Source: Stratiolaelaps scimitus (lineage: Eukaryota > Arthropoda > Arachnida > Mesostigmata > Laelapidae). Taken from it: DNA of 64,000 nucleotides. Position numbers and translations under genes: made by a program. The stretch spans positions 372,001 through 436,000 of the forward strand of contig JABWDB010000049.1 of assembly GCA_019614645.1 (NCBI GenBank). The letters are read 5' to 3'. Positions 59,986 through 64,000 of the stretch are shown here, piece after piece. Positions within the stretch are counted from its first letter, which is position 1, and every line of letters starts with the position of its first letter. The notes under the pieces are model-generated. The model searched no databases. It was not told the DNA's origin and was given only the letters and a program-made list of their open reading frames with translations.

Positions 59986-62043
59986 CTAGGAGCGCCTTGA
60001 CAGCCGGTCAAATGGCCGATGCCTCTTGATTACTAGCAGTTCATCCTTTGGCCTTTTACCAAATAGATAGAGTCGGATTGGTGCCGACTGTGGATACTCG
60101 CCTCCACGGTAAACGTTTGGGTATGTAATGCAATCCAATGCCGGTGCGCACTTCCGATTAACATAGCGGTCATATCGAGGTGCCTGTAACAAGTAGAATG
60201 GCAATATATAAGCGCGTGTGCCCAATTATTAGCACAACGTTCGTAAGTTCTGTCATTGAGGACAAGTTCACTGTATATGATACGTACTGCCGGATTAAAC
60301 GATAACAATCGCCGTTCAGCAGCAGTGATTCGTCGCATTGTCGAAGTGAGCTGCTGTCGTGACGTGCATCGCGACGTGTGGTCCAATGCATATAATAAAT
60401 ACACTGGACTTCGGTGACGTTTCACGGAGACACGTCTTAAGCCTTTGCGGCGGAAAGTATCGAAAATGTCGCTGACAACTTTGCCTGGTGCCGCTCCCCA
60501 CTAGGTAGTAGCAACCCCGACCAATCGTAGAGCAGAGACTTGACTTGCTCGGATTTGTCGCAAAAATTCGTTGTAGCTCCGCTAACAAGCCGCGTCTCAT
60601 ACGGCAGCAAGGCTTGCCCTGCGAAATACTGTGGCTGATTCAAGGCCGCGTCATGCCAGCTGCCCCGGCCAAGGGTGTCTGGGCTTCACGCAGACGGGTG
60701 CCCCGAGTAGAATTTGGTAAAACAAATGAAAGTGCGAAAATTATGGACTCACACAATTAAACCACAAATAAAGTGAGCATTAGTTGAAAATAGCTGGCCT
60801 ATATTTCGCAGGCAACAAGCAATTAACAAGGTACAGCCACTTGGGAGACACAAACTGCTTCTATCCTACGGCACTACTGTTCCATCGAGGCTGATAAAGA
60901 CTACATTGCACTATCGCCAAGTAAAAGCTCTCATGTTATGAAAGACACTCACTTCATTTGGGTTGACGTTAGTGGGCCTTAGCTTGATTATCCTTCGGCC
61001 CGTTATGGACGAGAACGGAACTTCTTCAAGAAACGTCTTCGAGGGCCGGAGATCTTCAAGGTTCTTTTGTTGTTGCTGCACATTTTGAAGACCGAACTTC
61101 GACAGGAAGTACTTCTTTGTCCGAGGTGGCTCCGGCTCGTCGGGCGGAAGCCGTACGGGAAACGAACTCTTCTTCGAGATTGGCTCATATTTCCCGTTCT
61201 TTAGCGCTTCACGCCTCCGCAATGATTCGTGTACAGAAATGATCTTCGTGTCCACAAACGTCAAGCCCGTCTGTAAAAACGACAGTATGAACGTTGAAAT
61301 GTTCCATAGGCATCCATTTATACAAAATCTTCCCAAAATATAGGCTGGTCAAAAACCACCTACGAGTTTAGGTACCCATAACGATGTACTCTGGATGGCG
61401 TAGTCGTCAATCGCCACAATTTACTGCTTCTCCTCGGTAGAGTGTAGACCTTGGCTAGCTGCCAGGGATGAGTCCCGTGTAAACCGTGACGCATTTTTTG
61501 CGCAGCGATTAAGTCCGGTGTTAGTCGTTCCGCCGACAAATAGTACGAAGCGCATTTGACTGTGCAAGCTCGTGGATGCGGAGGAGAGCTCCGACAAGGA
61601 CTACATCTAATACTATTTCTCTCAGGCGCAGAATGATCCGCGTTGTTCGCGCAATGCCATGAAATGAAATGCCGTAAATGAAGTGACTCGGCGAAGAGCA
61701 AAAGATCTCGACCCGAAATGTCATAGAACCACGTCCTACCACGAAGACAGCGCCACCTTGACGGCTGTGGACGACAACTCTCGCTTGAACCAATCAAATC
61801 CCTTCTCGTGAAATTGAGATTTCTCCCGTCGACTAGATCTGCCATTCGTTACATTCATAGATCTGCAAGCGTTTCATGCATAAGCGTGATTTTCGTTGTT
61901 GTTGCAGTAGTTGTTGTTATGAACACCTACCTTGGTTGAAAATCGGTTATCCCGAAGGACGCAGAGTAGCTTCTTATTGACGATACTGTAGATGTATGTA
62001 TCGCCATCCTTCTCCTCAATGCGAAACATTTTGGCGACACCCT
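59986..62043 (-). CDS. Unrecognised multi-exon protein (5' end open)
   Basis: Three exons join in phase on the minus strand: 61931-62043 (begins in phase 1), 60953-61270 and 59986-60183, with the later junctions in phase 0. Donors are GTAGGT and GTGAGT, acceptors TTGCAG, TTACAG and TTACAG. The first encodes GVAKMFRIEEKDGDTYIYSI and VNKKLLCVLRDNRFSTK. The second contains DTKIISVHESLRRREALKNG, a Pro-rich stretch (RLPPDEPEPPRTKKYF) and VQQQQKNLEDLRPSKTFLEE. The last has NRKCAPALDCITYPNVYRGG and a basic end (VIKRHRPFDRLSRRS), then TAG. An extra upstream exon at 62144-62242 (VIFRDVAFAERNGTTISRDS to KRWRH) would fit phase 1 through a weak GTGCGG donor. Charge-rich composition and agreeing phases argue for a real gene. 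There is no signal peptide or membrane segment in the visible part. I do not recognise the family. Confidence 0.65.
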
Positions 62044-62244
62044 CTGCAACGAACACAGACACGATCGTCTTAGCGAAACTTTGTTAACCTCTCAAATGTA
62101 TCCTGTGGTTTGTCAGGCACCGCTCGAAGCAGCCATCCCGCACCATGACGCCACCTCTTCGTCGTTTCATTGAAGATCTTGTCACTGTCACGCGAGATCG
62201 TGGTGCCGTTACGTTCGGCGAATGCGACGTCGCGGAAGATCACT

Positions 62245-63670
62245 GACAGCACTTGACGTCTCCGTGCCTTTGCGTTGCACTGTTCGCCCCCCGCCCCTAG
62301 AGCGGCTAGCGCAGTAGAAGAGACGTTGCACCTCAAGAGGCGGGCTCTATTTCAATAGAAATCTCAACGTGTGAACGCGTATTGCTGCGATGAGTAACGA
62401 GCTAGAAGCAAAACGTTCAACTCCAGCAAACGAATTTCGAGCCAAACGTCGGCGTACGACAGCACAATATCTATACAACGGCCTGCAGCTCAGCGAATCA
62501 TCGATTTGCACATCTATGTACACACGCATATAGAGACTGGAGAAAAAGCACCGCTAACCAAATCATGGCATTAAGGACATCTTCGTCCTCGGTCAAGCTG
62601 TGCCGGCCCCGACCAGAACGATGATTTCCGGTAGCCGCCAGCAGTCAAGAGCGGCACCTGTACGATTGAGCGCGGTCAGAGAGAGACCACCAAGCACATA
62701 CCCCGCTCACTCTGCTCCGAACGATGAGAAGACCAGTGAGACTGGATGGCTGACGCTAGCGATCGTTCATAGCGAACATGTATCAAAGCCACCCACGCAC
62801 GCACGAGCACAATAAACAGCGTATTATTGACACATGGATTCTCTATACTTCAGGCATTAGCTGTTGCCATATCGCTCCTGCGGCTCCCGGTCGCCGCCGC
62901 CGCCGCCGCCGCCGCATGGCTCTTGCAGCGCTGGTAGCAATAGAAGCGTCGCCGCAGGAAAGAACAGTGGAACAGCGGTGAAACGCACATCATCTCAATT
63001 CGTATAGTCCGCAGGCAGAAACCCGTTGTTCAGCTCAACCTGGTTGAGAGACAGATCAAGCGAGAAAAAACATCTCAACGCCCTAGTACGGCATATGGGC
63101 CGTTCTGGAGTACCTGAATCTGTGTAGAAGGCTGCCTAGATCATCGGTGAGAACTTGGGGGTGACGAACCTCAGCAGCTCAGGACAAGCAAGACTGCTAT
63201 TGCTATTGCTTGCCACCAGAAGGCTAAATGCATGGAGGAGGGACGTCAGCCCGCGAAAACAGCAAACATCGAAGAGGGTGCGGCGGATGGCGGATTGGGT
63301 TGATGGCTGACTGGCCACTCATCCTGTCGTTGTCATCTCAACGCTGCACGCCTATGCAACACAGCGTCGTAGAGACGAACTCATCGGGGAACATTCTATG
63401 TACTTATGTCTGGCGGGGTGATATATATATATATAAATAGGTTAGTATTATTTTGTTCATTTTCACACTGTTCGTGTACGGAGTACATTAAAAATAGAAT
63501 TACTATATTGCGTAAATCACTAGTTTTAGCTTATAGCAAACATTCTATTATAAAGTGAGCAAGCTACGTACTTGCCACGTGTGGTGCATGTACGCATATG
63601 TGGAATAACCGACATGAATGACTATTTGAACAAAAATGAAGCTCAAGCGAACAAAGAACTACAATAGTAG

Positions 63671-63716
<46 letters not shown>

Positions 63717-64000
63717 GAACAATTATTACTAGTCAGTTTGGTCTCTATGTATCAGATACGTTACGCTAGTGGTGAGAAAACAAGAAAAAGATCACACAAT
63801 ATTCGTGCAATGCAAACTCACTTAGCTACCGCTATTGCAATGGATGCTAGGGCGCTCACTGCATCCTCTCGGAAAGCGGCTGCTAGTGCAATGTCCACGG
63901 CCGAGGCGGGTCGCTCCTCTCTTTCTCTCTCTCCCTCTCGTGGAGGCACCAGCCCGTCACCCAGCCAGACAACCCAGCGAGAAACCAGACTAGCGCCGGT
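62245..64000. other. GC-rich upstream region and right edge
   Basis: This is probably the upstream region of the minus-strand gene ending at 59986, with a (CGC)n run at about 62890-62916 and several GC-rich stretches. (TA)n lies at 63671-63712. At the right edge a Ser/Thr/Ala-rich plus-strand frame is open from ATG 63810 to the end of the window; it may be the start of a gene or chance in low-complexity DNA. Confidence 0.35.
63671..63712. repeat. (TA)n microsatellite
   Basis: TA dinucleotides with one TG interruption. Confidence 0.9.

Noticed and set aside
60437..60680. A coding-looking minus-strand frame with NQPQYFAGQALLPYE
   Set aside because: It ends in a stop and would need phase changes, while the flanking exons join directly in phase 0. 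It could be an alternative exon, but cannot be supported.
61360..61845. A 161-codon minus-strand frame
   Set aside because: It lies wholly in the intron between two exons that join in phase, has no recognisable motif and a Cys/Arg-rich composition typical of chance frames.

Overview
This window is nuclear DNA of an animal, most likely an arthropod and possibly a chelicerate such as a mite. The evidence is split genes with GT/AG introns, conserved animal proteins (Nanos, the CCT1/TCP-1 alpha chaperonin subunit, sulfite oxidase, a pancreatic-type lipase), AATAAA poly(A) signals, many (TA)n microsatellites and several families of eukaryotic transposon relics. The species assignment is inference only. 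There is no operon structure, no rRNA and no CRISPR array.

Layout. 1-4 kb: a minus-strand nanos paralog (copy A), of which the last three exons are visible. 7.5-11.4 kb: a SINE, a secreted histidine-rich protein gene (minus), a LINE fragment and a broken mariner transposase. 13.9-15.9 kb: a small secreted-protein gene of unknown family (plus). 16.6-19.7 kb: a secreted lipase with its catalytic triad intact (minus). 22.4-27.3 kb: a transposon graveyard containing a mariner relic, a decayed third nanos-like segment and an R1-like non-LTR retrotransposon with a SINE nested in it. 29.1-35.1 kb: a complete four-exon nanos gene (copy B, plus). 38.1-41.7 kb: complete CCT1 in four exons (minus). 45.5-49.9 kb: sulfite oxidase in nine visible exons (plus). 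50-60 kb: gene-poor DNA with a foldback MITE, an inverted repeat pair and SINE fragments. 60-62.2 kb: an unrecognised but clearly coding minus-strand gene. The right end is GC-rich, perhaps promoter or 5' UTR sequence.

The most striking feature is the nanos cluster. Copies A and B lie in opposite orientation about 26 kb apart and share exon phases, splice positions, a nearly identical CCHC/CCHC zinc-finger exon and an extra cysteine cluster just before it. A third, inactivated segment lies between them. The other genes (chaperonin, sulfite detoxification, lipid hydrolysis) are ordinary single genes with no evident functional link. Exon borders were worked out by eye from splice signals, reading phase and family homology; no transcript or database evidence was available.
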